A DNA stretch of 15,920 bases, from positions 4,709 through 20,628 of the forward strand of contig DJLG01000011.1 in NCBI GenBank assembly GCA_002434915.1. The letters run 5' to 3'. The notes below the pieces were generated by a model that saw only the letters and a program-made list of their open reading frames with translations, was not told the origin of the DNA and ran no database searches. Shown in pieces: positions 1 through 8,419 of this stretch. Each line of letters starts with the position of its first letter. Positions within the stretch are counted from its first letter, which is position 1. This DNA is from Proteobacteria bacterium UBA6522 (lineage in GTDB: Bacteria; Pseudomonadota; Gammaproteobacteria; Steroidobacterales; Rariloculaceae). Position numbers and translations under genes: made by a program.

Positions 1-1347
1 GCTTATGAGGTTCAGGGTGAGCTTATTGGTGGAGATATGGAATTTGGAGGGGTCAGTATTGATAGCCGCAAGCTTCATTCTGGAGCACTATTTGTGGCAA
101 TTACCGGCGAAAATTTTGATGGTAATGATTTTGTAGCTGATGCTTACTCTAAAGGTGCCGCTGGGGCAGTAGTATCTCGATTAGTTAGTGTTCCACTTCC
201 GCAAATACATGTATCTGAAACAAGATCAGCTTTTGGACAAATTGCTCGTGCATGGAGAAAAAATTTCTCTCTACCGGTAGTCGCTGTTACTGGTAGCAAT
301 GGCAAGACCACAGTTAAAGAATTGATTGCTAGTATTTTAGGGTTAAGCCATAACGTTTGTGTGACTCGCGGTAACTTTAATAATGATCTTGGTGTTCCAT
401 TGACCTTAATGCGGTTGAGGGAAACTCATGATGTATTGGTTGTTGAGTTAGGGGCTAATCATGCGGGAGAGATTGACTATCTAAGTAAATTAGCACAACC
501 CACTGTGGGCATTATTACCAATGCTAACGCAGCTCACTTGGAAGGCTTTGGATCAATCGCAGGGGTTAGTGCAGCCAAAGGCGAACTTCTTGATCACCTT
601 CCTAAAAATGGAACCGCAGTAATTAATGCGGATGATGCGCATTGCATAGAGTGGTGTGATCGTAGTAGGTCCAAAGAGATACTAACCTTTGGGATTAACG
701 CCCAAGCTGATTGCACAATTAGTGGAGAGATTGCTCTTGAATCTGATTGTTCACGGTTCATGATGTGTTTGCCTTCAGGTGTAATGATAGAAATCATTTT
801 GCCTTTGGTAGGTAGACATAATGTGCAGAATGCACTGGCAGCATCTACTGCTGCTTATGCGCTCGGCGCATCTGAAAAAGATATACAACAGGGGCTAAAA
901 CAGTCTAGTGCAGCAAAGGGCCGGCTTAATTTGTTGCCGATTTCTCATGGCGCAAAAATTATTGATGACACGTACAACGCTAATCCGGACTCGGTTCGTG
1001 CAGCACTAACATATCTAAAAGGATTGGCTGGCAACCGTATTTTTGTGCTGGGTGATATGGCAGAGCTTGGTAAAGCTGGCGAGAGGTTACATAGAGAAAT
1101 TGGTGTTTTTGCTAGAGATTGTTGCGATTCTTTATTTGCGATCGGAGACTTAAGTAGGCATGCAGCTGATGCTTTTGGTGATCGTGGCCAATTCTTTTCA
1201 GAGACAGCCGCTCTTCAGCATGCAGTTGAGAGGTCGTTAACCAAAGATACAGTGATATTGCTGAAGGGCTCAAGGGCAATGGGGCTGGATCGGCTGGTTG
1301 AATTGATTGGCAACGGTCAAACAGATCGGGAGATCCCAGCATGCTGA
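1..1347 (+). CDS. murF: MurF, UDP-MurNAc-tripeptide--D-alanyl-D-alanine ligase (5' truncated by window edge)
   Basis: MurF is the cytoplasmic ATP-dependent ligase that adds D-Ala-D-Ala to UDP-MurNAc-tripeptide, completing the soluble peptidoglycan precursor. The Mur-ligase P-loop VTGSNGKTTVKE lies near 286-321. It is followed by the ELGANHAGEI motif, the AHLEGFGS motif, the central-domain RHNVQNALAA motif and the C-terminal DDTYNANPDS motif, the usual order for this family. The first ATG is at 37, but the frame is open from base 1, and codons 1-12 (AYEVQGELIGGD) continue the match to the MurF N-terminus (Escherichia has NGELQGADI here). The true start is therefore left of the window and the ATG at 37 is internal. 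About 448 codons are visible; the Escherichia protein is about 452 residues. The stop overlaps the mraY start by 7 bases, so translation is probably coupled. Confidence 0.96.
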   Translation, partial: AYEVQGELIGGDMEFGGVSIDSRKLHSGALFVAITGENFDGNDFVADAYSKGAAGAVVSRLVSVPLPQIHVSETRSAFGQIARAWRKNFSLPVVAVTGSNGKTTVKELIASILGLSHNVCVTRGNFNNDLGVPLTLMRLRETHDVLVVELGANHAGEIDYLSKLAQPTVGIITNANAAHLEGFGSIAGVSAAKGELLDHLPKNGTAVINADDAHCIEWCDRSRSKEILTFGINAQADCTISGEIALESDCSRFMMCLPSGVMIEIILPLVGRHNVQNALAASTAAYALGASEKDIQQGLKQSSAAKGRLNLLPISHGAKIIDDTYNANPDSVRAALTYLKGLAGNRIFVLGDMAELGKAGERLHREIGVFARDCCDSLFAIGDLSRHAADAFGDRGQFFSETAALQHAVERSLTKDTVILLKGSRAMGLDRLVELIGNGQTDREIPAC

Positions 1348-2429
1348 TCTATTTAACCGAGTATCTCACTCGTTTTCATACTGGGTTTAACGTATTTAAC
1401 TACCTCACATTGCGTGCAATATTGGGTGCGCTTACTGCATTAGTTTTATCTTTTGCAATGGGCCCACTCTTTATTAAGAATTTGTCTTCAAGGCGAGTGG
1501 GCCAGTCTATTCGTGAGTTAGGACCAGAGACCCACTTACCTAAGGCTGGAACACCCACAATGGGGGGGGCTTTAATTTTGGCATCCATCCTTGTGGGCAC
1601 ATTGCTTTGGGCAAATCTTAGTAATCGATTTGTTTGGATAGCGCTCTGTGTGACTTTGGCATTTGGGATAATCGGGTTCGTTGATGATTATAAAAAACTA
1701 GCTGTCAATGGTGCCGAGGGTCTAAGACCATCTACTAAGTTTTTCTGGCAGTCTGTAGTGGGATTTTCAGCAGTGCTAGTGCTTTATATGACTGCTGAGA
1801 ACCCGACCGTGGAGCATGCATTACTTATCCCTTATTTTCCCAATCTTATGATTCCGCTTAGTGGGATCGTTTATGTTGGTTTTACTTATTTAGTGATTGT
1901 GGGGTCTTCAAACGGGGTAAATTTGACTGATGGTCTTGACGGACTAGCCATCATGCCAACAGTGCTTGTTGGTTCCGCACTAGGCGTTTTTGCTTACGCT
2001 GGCGGCAATGTTATGTTTTCTTCTTACCTTGGTATTCCGTATGTTTCGGGTGCCGGTGAGATGCTTGTTTTCTGTGCGGCCCTGGCTGGCGCCGGTCTGG
2101 GCTTCTTGTGGTTCAATACCTATCCGGCCCAAGTTTTTATGGGTGATACCGGGGCCTTAGCCCTAGGTGCTGCTCTTGGCTTGGTTGCTGTGATAGTGAG
2201 GCAGGAATTGGTATTGCTAATTATGGGCGGGGTATTCGTAATTGAAACCGCCTCAGTAATTATCCAGGTCGCCTCTTACAAGATGACTGGCCGGCGCATT
2301 TTTCGTATGGCCCCATTACACCATCATTTTGAATTAAAAGGCTGGGCTGAGCCAAAGGTTATCGTACGCTTTTGGATTATAACGGTAATTCTCGTTCTTA
2401 TTGGCTTGGCTAGCCTGAAAATCAGATAA
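1341..2429 (+). CDS. mraY: MraY, phospho-MurNAc-pentapeptide transferase
   Basis: MraY is the multispanning inner-membrane enzyme that transfers phospho-MurNAc-pentapeptide from UDP to undecaprenyl phosphate, making lipid I. At 362 residues it matches the family (360 in Escherichia), with about ten hydrophobic segments. Key motifs are all present: TPTMGG early, FVDDYKK with the paired catalytic/Mg-binding Asp115 and Asp116, NLTDGLDGLA, the FNTYPAQVFMGDTG loop containing the third essential Asp, and the APLHHHFELKGW loop with the His triplet. The start at 1341 gives a normal N-terminus (MLIYLTEYL) and overlaps the end of murF by 7 bases. The gene contains a run of eight G at 1562-1569 coding Gly-Gly of the TPTMGG motif; the frame remains open across it. 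A 27-base spacer separates it from murD. Confidence 0.98.
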   Translation: MLIYLTEYLTRFHTGFNVFNYLTLRAILGALTALVLSFAMGPLFIKNLSSRRVGQSIRELGPETHLPKAGTPTMGGALILASILVGTLLWANLSNRFVWIALCVTLAFGIIGFVDDYKKLAVNGAEGLRPSTKFFWQSVVGFSAVLVLYMTAENPTVEHALLIPYFPNLMIPLSGIVYVGFTYLVIVGSSNGVNLTDGLDGLAIMPTVLVGSALGVFAYAGGNVMFSSYLGIPYVSGAGEMLVFCAALAGAGLGFLWFNTYPAQVFMGDTGALALGAALGLVAVIVRQELVLLIMGGVFVIETASVIIQVASYKMTGRRIFRMAPLHHHFELKGWAEPKVIVRFWIITVILVLIGLASLKIR

Positions 2430-2456
2430 AAACCGGGGATAGAATTAAACTTTTTT

Positions 2457-3842
2457 ATGAGACCTGCAGAAAAACAGCATGAAGAGAAAATAAAAACTGT
2501 GGTTGGGGATACCCGAACATTAGTTGTAGGTCTTGGGGCTACGGGACTCTCGGTTGCTCGGTTTTTAGCCTCGGGTGACAAAGATGTCCTTGTGATAGAC
2601 AGCCGTTCTTGTCCGCCAGGGCTTTCTGATTTGCAATACTCTTTCCCTGAAATGCCTATAACTACAGGCAGTCTGGACATTAGTTGGCTCAGGGGCATAT
2701 CACAAATTGTTCTCTCCCCAGGACTTAGTCTAGACACGCCAATTGTCATAGAGGCTAGACGTCTAGGTATTCCCGTCATTAGTGATATCGAACTTTTTGC
2801 TCAAAACACTAATGCACCCGTAATAGCTGTAACCGGCTCAAATGGAAAAAGCACGGTGGTTTCCTTGCTGGAGAGCGCCTTATCAGCAGCAGGACATAAG
2901 ATTGCCGCCGGTGGAAATCTTGGACCACCAGCCCTCGATCTTCTAAGTACAAACATTCAGACTTACTTGCTCGAAATTTCAAGCTTTCAAATGGAGACTA
3001 CGGAGACATTAAATCCTATTGCAGCTGCAGTATTGAATTTATCACCAGATCATCTTGATAGACATAAGAGCTTTGACCGATACGTCTATTTGAAATCTAA
3101 GCTTGCACATCTTGCTGAAACGCTTATTTTTAACTGGGATGATAGTTTGGTTAGAAAAATGGCAGAGACCCACCCGAGGTCCATACCTTTTTCAGTATGC
3201 GAAGAGTTAAAGTGCGGATACTCATCTGTAGAATTTGAAGGCGAGCGTTGGCTTTGTAAGGATAGTATTCCGCTTTTACGAGCAGCTGATCTTCCTTTTC
3301 CTGGAAAGCATAATGAAGCTAATGCTCTGGCCACTCTAGCCCTCTCTGGTGTTATTGAGAAATCAAACCTTCAACTACAACTGCAAGCACTCCGAGAATT
3401 TTCGGGGTTACCACATAGATGTCAGAAAGTTGCACAGACTGAACAGATTATGTTTGTTAATGATTCTAAGGGCACTAATGTTGCAGCAACAGTGGCTGCC
3501 CTTCAGGGGGCTCCCGGACCACTTGTCCTAATTGCGGGTGGAAGGTCTAAAGGAGCTGATTTTTATCCATTATTAGAAGCTGTTGAAGATAGACTTGTTG
3601 CTGTAGTGGCGATTGGTGAGGCAGCTTTTGAGCTTAAAGAAGTTTTCTTAGAAAGGGCTCCTGTTTTAGTGGCAACCGAGATGTCAGAAGCGGTTGCCTA
3701 TGCTATTCAGCTTGCTGAAGCTGCGAAGAAGTCCTCTGTCACAGTATTGCTGTCCCCGGCTTGCGCAAGTTTTGACATGTTTACTAATTATAAAGAGCGT
3801 GGAGAAGCTTTTATTTCTGCAGTAAAGGAGCAACTGCAATGA
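2457..3842 (+). CDS. murD: MurD, UDP-MurNAc-L-alanine--D-glutamate ligase
   Basis: MurD is the cytoplasmic ATP-dependent ligase that adds D-Glu to UDP-MurNAc-L-Ala. An N-terminal Rossmann-like UDP-binding domain opens with VVGLGATGLSVARFL. The P-loop TGSNGKST is at residues 126-133, ISSFQME follows, and a YLKSKLAHL segment probably carries the lysine that is carbamylated in the family. The C-terminal domain has NDSKGTNVAAT, IAGGRSKGADF and LSPACASFDMF. From the ATG at 2457 it is 461 residues. The GTG at 2499 would give 447, closer to the usual 438-450, and neither start has a clear Shine-Dalgarno site, so the first 14 residues (rich in Lys and Glu) are uncertain. The stop overlaps ftsW by 4 bases (ATGA). 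Confidence 0.96.
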   Translation: MRPAEKQHEEKIKTVVGDTRTLVVGLGATGLSVARFLASGDKDVLVIDSRSCPPGLSDLQYSFPEMPITTGSLDISWLRGISQIVLSPGLSLDTPIVIEARRLGIPVISDIELFAQNTNAPVIAVTGSNGKSTVVSLLESALSAAGHKIAAGGNLGPPALDLLSTNIQTYLLEISSFQMETTETLNPIAAAVLNLSPDHLDRHKSFDRYVYLKSKLAHLAETLIFNWDDSLVRKMAETHPRSIPFSVCEELKCGYSSVEFEGERWLCKDSIPLLRAADLPFPGKHNEANALATLALSGVIEKSNLQLQLQALREFSGLPHRCQKVAQTEQIMFVNDSKGTNVAATVAALQGAPGPLVLIAGGRSKGADFYPLLEAVEDRLVAVVAIGEAAFELKEVFLERAPVLVATEMSEAVAYAIQLAEAAKKSSVTVLLSPACASFDMFTNYKERGEAFISAVKEQLQ

Positions 3843-5005
3843 ATGAGAGCCTTAAGATAAAGAGCTTTAATCTAGATCCAGCTTTATTTTCGGCAATCAT
3901 CGCCTTGGTAATTCTTGGGATGATAATGGTTAGTTCTGCATCAATAACGCTAGCCGATAATACAATTGGTGATCCAAATTTCTTTCTGTTTAGACACTTT
4001 GGTGCCGTCGTGATTGGTTTGGTAGGTGCTAGTATTGCCATAGCAATTCCAACCGAACTTTGGTTTCGGCTAAATGGACTGTTATTTCTTGCTGCAATAG
4101 CACTACTCATCTCAGTATTTATTCCTGGACTTGGACACACCGTAAATAATAGTACTCGTTGGTTAGATTTAGGTCCGGTGACATTTCAGCCATCTGAACT
4201 AGCAAGGTTTTGTCTGCTGCTTTATTTATGCGGTTATATAGTGAGACGTCAAACCGAGCTTAAAACAACACTACTTGGGTTTCTGAAGCCAATGGCGTTA
4301 ATTGCTATAGCTTGCGGTCTGTTATTAAAAGAACCTGATTTTGGTGCAACAGTTGTTTTAACAGCAACCAGTTTGTGTTTATTGTTTGTAGGAGGTGCTC
4401 GTCTCCGAGATTTTCTCGGATGTTTTGTAATTGCCGTAGCGATTTTATTTGGCTTAGCAATGACCACGAGGGAAAGGTTAGAGCGCTTAACCACATTTCT
4501 AGATCCTTGGGCAGACCCTTACGAAAGTGGGTTTCAGCTCACTCAATCATTGATAGCGATTGGAAGGGGTGACTGGCTTGGCGTTGGTCTTGGCGATAGC
4601 GTACAAAAACTTTTCTATCTTCCGGAGGCGCATACGGATTTTGTTTTTGCGGTGATGGCTGAAGAGCTTGGGTTCGTAGGAGTGACTCTAACAATTATCT
4701 TGTTTGGAATTGTTATTTTTAAAGCTATTGCGATGGGGTTAAACGCGAGTAAAGTAGGACGTCCTTTCCAAGGTTTGGTTAGCACTGGTATAGGGCTTTC
4801 GCTGGGTTTCCAAGTATTTATTAATATAGGCGTGAATTCAGGAATGCTTCCTACGAAAGGGCTAACACTACCTTTAATTAGCTATGGTCGCACGAGTGTT
4901 GTTGTAACGTTAATAATGCTTGGAGTTCTAGTGCGTAGCTATCATGAACTACAGCTAGCCGCACAGGATATGTCTGTACGTGAAGCGAGAAAGAAGTCAC
5001 GATGA
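3839..5005 (+). CDS. ftsW: FtsW, septal peptidoglycan glycosyltransferase (SEDS family)
   Basis: FtsW is the multispanning SEDS-family protein that polymerises lipid II at the division septum together with PBP3 (FtsI). At 388 residues, mostly hydrophobic with about ten likely membrane segments, it is somewhat shorter than the Escherichia protein (414), mainly because the cytoplasmic N-terminus is short. Visible signatures are STRWLDLGPVTFQPSELARF, the large-loop FLDPWADPYESGFQLTQSL, the LPEAHTDFVFA motif holding the Asp regarded as catalytic in SEDS enzymes, and MLPTKGLTLPLISYG near the C-terminus. That last motif continues as SYGRTS, with Arg351 where I expect a second Gly. It overlaps murD upstream and murG downstream by 4 bases each, so it is probably translationally coupled with both. 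Position within a dcw cluster favours FtsW over the paralogue RodA. Confidence 0.96.
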   Translation: MNESLKIKSFNLDPALFSAIIALVILGMIMVSSASITLADNTIGDPNFFLFRHFGAVVIGLVGASIAIAIPTELWFRLNGLLFLAAIALLISVFIPGLGHTVNNSTRWLDLGPVTFQPSELARFCLLLYLCGYIVRRQTELKTTLLGFLKPMALIAIACGLLLKEPDFGATVVLTATSLCLLFVGGARLRDFLGCFVIAVAILFGLAMTTRERLERLTTFLDPWADPYESGFQLTQSLIAIGRGDWLGVGLGDSVQKLFYLPEAHTDFVFAVMAEELGFVGVTLTIILFGIVIFKAIAMGLNASKVGRPFQGLVSTGIGLSLGFQVFINIGVNSGMLPTKGLTLPLISYGRTSVVVTLIMLGVLVRSYHELQLAAQDMSVREARKKSR

Positions 5006-6105
5006 GTACTAGACCAATCATGATTATGGCCGGGGGCACAGGTGGTCATGTATTTCCTGGATTGGCAGTGGCAAAGGAGATATGCAACCGTTCAGGTTCA
5101 GTAGTATGGATGGGTACGCGCAAGGGTCTTGAGGGACGGTTAGTACCAGAGGCAGGCATTGAGGTTGAGTGGATATCGGTATCTGGACTTCGAGGTCGGG
5201 GGGTTTTTGCATGGATAATTGCACCATTTCGGTTAGCACTGGCAATTTTTCAGGCATTTACAGCATTACGCCGTCAGCGTCCGGCGGCAGTTTTAGGTTT
5301 TGGTGGTTTTGTATCAGGGCCTGGTGGTATAGCAGCCTGGTTAGCAGGGAGCCCACTTCTTATACATGAGCAAAACGCGGTAGCTGGTACAACAAATCGT
5401 ATTCTAGCTCGTTTTTCTCAGCGAGTTTTTCAGGCATTTCCTAATAGTTTTCCAAAAAATATTGATGTGGAGTTGATAGGTAATCCGGTGCGGTCAGAGA
5501 TATTGGATTTATATAGTTCAAGTGAACAGGTTTTGCCACGTTCGTTTGCCGACGCTGATAGAAAGCCTAGGCTGTTAATTGTTGGTGGGAGTCAGGGTGC
5601 AAGGACGTTGAATCTAAATGTTCCAGAGGCTTTAGCGAACTTGCCCGAAACTATGAATCTAGATGTATGGCACCAGACTGGCCAAGGATTGGAAGAAGCC
5701 CGTGACGCATATGCTAAGCATCACATAGAGTCACGTTTGAGCGTGTTCCTGGAAGATATGAAAGCGGCATATGCCTGGGCAGATTTAGTAATCTGTCGAG
5801 CTGGTGCATTAACCATTTCCGAATTAACGGTTGCAGGATTGGGGGCAATATTGATTCCTTATCCATATGCTACTGACAATCATCAACTTCATAATGCTAA
5901 ACACTTTGTATCAGGTGGTGCAGGGGTAATTATTAAACAAGATGAATTTACTCCTGCCAGGCTTTCTGAAGTATTGAAGCAAATATTTTCACATCCCAAT
6001 AATGTCCTATCTCGTTTCAGTGAGAGAGCGCACTCTCAAGCACGACCTAAGGCTGCTGAAAGTCTTGCAAAAGCATGTTTTCAGCTTGCGGAGACACATT
6101 CATGA
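5002..6105 (+). CDS. murG: MurG, lipid II synthase (UDP-GlcNAc:lipid I GlcNAc transferase)
   Basis: MurG is a peripheral inner-membrane GT-B glycosyltransferase (family GT28) that adds GlcNAc from UDP-GlcNAc to lipid I, making lipid II. At 367 residues it is slightly longer than in Escherichia (355). The glycine-rich loop GGTGGHVFPGLA starts at residue 11 with His16, and the second G-rich segment GFGGFVSGPGG is followed by HEQNAVAGTTNR. The C-terminal nucleotide-binding domain has GGSQGARTLN and the CRAGALTISE motif with Glu274, expected to contact the sugar nucleotide. The ATG overlaps the ftsW stop, and the MurG stop overlaps the murC ATG at 6102. MurG hands lipid II to the flippase and FtsW. 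Confidence 0.97.
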   Translation: MSTRPIMIMAGGTGGHVFPGLAVAKEICNRSGSVVWMGTRKGLEGRLVPEAGIEVEWISVSGLRGRGVFAWIIAPFRLALAIFQAFTALRRQRPAAVLGFGGFVSGPGGIAAWLAGSPLLIHEQNAVAGTTNRILARFSQRVFQAFPNSFPKNIDVELIGNPVRSEILDLYSSSEQVLPRSFADADRKPRLLIVGGSQGARTLNLNVPEALANLPETMNLDVWHQTGQGLEEARDAYAKHHIESRLSVFLEDMKAAYAWADLVICRAGALTISELTVAGLGAILIPYPYATDNHQLHNAKHFVSGGAGVIIKQDEFTPARLSEVLKQIFSHPNNVLSRFSERAHSQARPKAAESLAKACFQLAETHS

Positions 6106-7523
6106 GCAGTCAGATGGGCTCTATTCATCGCGTTCATTTTGTGGGTATTGGTGGCGTGGGTATGGGTGGGATTGCCGAGGTATTAATTAATCTTGGTTAT
6201 GCTGTTCAAGGTTCAGATGTAAATCAAAATCCTATCACAGAGAGGCTTGCTAACCTTGGCGCTAAAATTTTTATTGGCCATGATTCAGGTCATATTGCAA
6301 CAGCTGATGTGGTGGTGGTAAGTAGTGCTATTGCACCTGATAACCCCGAGATTGTTAAAGCAACAAGACAACGTATTCCTGTTATTCAAAGAGCAGAGAT
6401 GCTAGCCGAATTAATGAGATTTCGTAGTGGCATTGCAGTTGCTGGCACTCATGGAAAGACAACTACTACTAGCCTCATAGCAAGTATGCTTGCTGAAGGT
6501 GGGCTTGATCCTACATTCGTTATCGGTGGTCGACTTGCTAGTGCTAATGCCAATGCGCAATTGGGTGAAGGTGAGTATCTGGTAGCAGAAGCTGATGAAA
6601 GTGATACATCATTTCTGCATTTACAGCCTGTTATTGCAATCGTTACCAATATAGATGCTGATCATCTAGAAAGCTATGAAGGTGACTTTGGTCGATTAAA
6701 GCAGGGGTTTGCTGACTTCTTGCACAATTTGCCTTTTTATGGATTGGCCGTAATTTGCAATGATGATTTAAATGCCAGAACACTTATACCAGCAGTTGGT
6801 CGACGTGTACTCACGTATGGGGTTTCGGATGGATCAGATATTCGAGCAGAAGAAGTCAAATCAGCTGGATTAGCGAGCTCATTTATAATACATCGTGAAG
6901 GCCATGAGCCATTAGAGGTAAAGCTTAATCTTCCAGGTTTCCATAATATATTGAATTCGTTGGCGGCGATTAGTGTTGCTACGGAGCTTGGTGTTTCCGA
7001 TGAGGCAATAAAAAAAGCATTACTAGAGTTCTCTGGAATTGATAGACGATTTCAGGTTCTGGGAACAGTCACAACTCGTAATGGCCTCGTAACATTTGTG
7101 GATGATTATGCACACCATCCTACAGAAATTGCCGCCACAATAGAGGCGGCTCGCGAGTCTTGGCCAGGTAATAGATTGGTAGTTGCATTTCAGCCCCACC
7201 GCTACACTCGCACGCATGCACTTATAGATGATTTTTCTGAGGTTCTTTCAGGGGCTGATGTATTGTTATTAACCGATATCTATAGTGCCGGAGAAGAACC
7301 GATCACTGGAGCAGATGGACGTGCACTAGCTCGAGCAGTGCGCAGTCGAGGGCTCGTAGAGCCTGTTTTTGTAGAGGACTTGAAGGAGCTGCCTAACGTT
7401 CTTGAAGGAGTCATTGAAGCGGACGATGTTGTATTGATGCTTGGGGCTGGAAATATTGGTGCACTAGCGAAGTGTCTGCCCGATCAACTAGCTGTTATGG
7501 CCCCTATTGGGGTGAAGCAATGA
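6102..7523 (+). CDS. murC: MurC, UDP-MurNAc--L-alanine ligase
   Basis: MurC is the first Mur ligase of the cytoplasmic pathway, adding L-Ala to UDP-MurNAc at the expense of ATP. Visible in order are the N-terminal IHRVHFVGIGGVGMGGIAE loop, the RAEMLAELMR segment, the P-loop GTHGKTTTT (residues 115-123), EADESD, the central RFQVLG region, VDDYAHHPTEI and FQPHRYTRT. I chose the ATG at 6102, giving 473 residues, over the upstream ATG at 6075. It makes the 4-base ATGA overlap seen at neighbouring joints, has a good ribosome site (CGGAG at 6089-6093, eight bases upstream), and avoids a nine-residue extension read through the end of murG. Escherichia MurC has 491 residues. The C-terminus overlaps the murB start. 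Confidence 0.96.
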   Translation: MSSQMGSIHRVHFVGIGGVGMGGIAEVLINLGYAVQGSDVNQNPITERLANLGAKIFIGHDSGHIATADVVVVSSAIAPDNPEIVKATRQRIPVIQRAEMLAELMRFRSGIAVAGTHGKTTTTSLIASMLAEGGLDPTFVIGGRLASANANAQLGEGEYLVAEADESDTSFLHLQPVIAIVTNIDADHLESYEGDFGRLKQGFADFLHNLPFYGLAVICNDDLNARTLIPAVGRRVLTYGVSDGSDIRAEEVKSAGLASSFIIHREGHEPLEVKLNLPGFHNILNSLAAISVATELGVSDEAIKKALLEFSGIDRRFQVLGTVTTRNGLVTFVDDYAHHPTEIAATIEAARESWPGNRLVVAFQPHRYTRTHALIDDFSEVLSGADVLLLTDIYSAGEEPITGADGRALARAVRSRGLVEPVFVEDLKELPNVLEGVIEADDVVLMLGAGNIGALAKCLPDQLAVMAPIGVKQ

Positions 7524-8419
7524 GCATCATGATCGGCAATATAAATAAAACTACGCAACCGCTTAGGGATGAGCCCATGAGTGCCCATACTTCTTGGAGA
7601 ATAGGAGGATTAGCCGATTTATTCTATCAACCAGTATGTATGGAGGAGTTGTCTCGATTCCTTGCTGAACAGGATCCAAAAATTAACATCTATTGGGTAG
7701 GCCTAGGGTCAAATATATTGGTTCGGGATGGTGGAATCCGAGGCCTTGTGATCTGTACGCGTCATCTTCCAAAAAAAATTGAAAGAATAAGTGAGTGTCA
7801 AGTTAAAGTCAGTGCTGGAGTGCCCTGTACTTCCCTTGCTCGAAAATGTGTGAGATGGAAGTTAGGCTCAGCTGCGTTTTTTGCCGGCATCCCTGGAACC
7901 TTTGGTGGAGCTTTAGCAATGAATGCGGGGGCTTTTGGTGGAGAAACTTGGGATTTTGTTGATACTGTTGAGACCATAAATCGAAGTGGTGAGATGCATA
8001 GTCGAACCGTAGCTGATTTTAAAGTGGGGTACCGTTCAGTTTCAGGTCCAATTGATGAGTGGTATCTAGGGGCATTACTAGAGTTTGAAACGGACAATAA
8101 TGCCGACTTATCTAGTATTTCAGAATTAATGCAAAACCGTAGTAGCACTCAGCCATTAGGGAAGAGGAGTTGCGGCTCGGTCTTTCGTAATCCACGAGAT
8201 GGTTTTGCAGCCCAATTAATAGAAGCAGCGGGTCTTAAGGGTGCTCGTATCGGAGATGCGGTTGTATCTGAAAAACACGCCAATTTTATTATTAATAATG
8301 GTAGTGCAAGCGCTGATGATGTAGAACGCTTAATTAGGCTAATTCGTCAAAGGGTAGAAGCTGATTGTGGCGTTATTCTTGAGCTTGAGGTTCAGATTTT
8401 AGGTGAAAAGCTTCCGTGA
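7520..8419 (+). CDS. murB: MurB, UDP-N-acetylenolpyruvoylglucosamine reductase (type II-like)
   Basis: MurB is the FAD enzyme that reduces UDP-GlcNAc-enolpyruvate with NADPH to UDP-MurNAc. It shows HTSWRIGGLADLF, the FAD-binding GLGSNILVRDGG, the GIPGTFGGALAMNAGAFG segment, YRSV with the active-site Arg region, the GSVFRNP loop with the catalytic Ser, and the LELEV C-terminal Glu region. At 299 residues it is clearly shorter than Escherichia MurB (342), as expected for type II enzymes lacking the extra loop and fold. I chose the ATG at 7520 because it overlaps the murC stop by 4 bases and follows GGTGAAG; an earlier ATG at 7472 would add 16 residues read through murC. The GTG start of ftsQ overlaps its stop directly, so no ddl gene sits between them. 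Confidence 0.96.
   Translation: MSIMIGNINKTTQPLRDEPMSAHTSWRIGGLADLFYQPVCMEELSRFLAEQDPKINIYWVGLGSNILVRDGGIRGLVICTRHLPKKIERISECQVKVSAGVPCTSLARKCVRWKLGSAAFFAGIPGTFGGALAMNAGAFGGETWDFVDTVETINRSGEMHSRTVADFKVGYRSVSGPIDEWYLGALLEFETDNNADLSSISELMQNRSSTQPLGKRSCGSVFRNPRDGFAAQLIEAAGLKGARIGDAVVSEKHANFIINNGSASADDVERLIRLIRQRVEADCGVILELEVQILGEKLP

Noticed and set aside
37..39. ATG at 37 as the murF start
   Set aside because: The frame is open to base 1 and the preceding codons match the MurF N-terminus, so this is an internal Met.
2324..2779. 151-codon minus-strand open frame over the mraY-murD joint
   Set aside because: It is antisense to two clear essential genes, shows no recognisable domain and has low-complexity shadow-like composition.
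6075..6101. Upstream ATG for murC adding nine residues
   Set aside because: The extension is read through the end of murG in another frame and lacks MurC similarity; the ATG at 6102 has a better ribosome site and the usual ATGA overlap.
7472..7519. Upstream ATG for murB adding 16 residues
   Set aside because: The extension lies inside the murC coding region and has no MurB similarity; the ATG at 7520 overlaps the murC stop by 4 bases.
7798..8148. 116-codon minus-strand open frame within murB
   Set aside because: It lies entirely antisense to conserved MurB motifs; no independent evidence.
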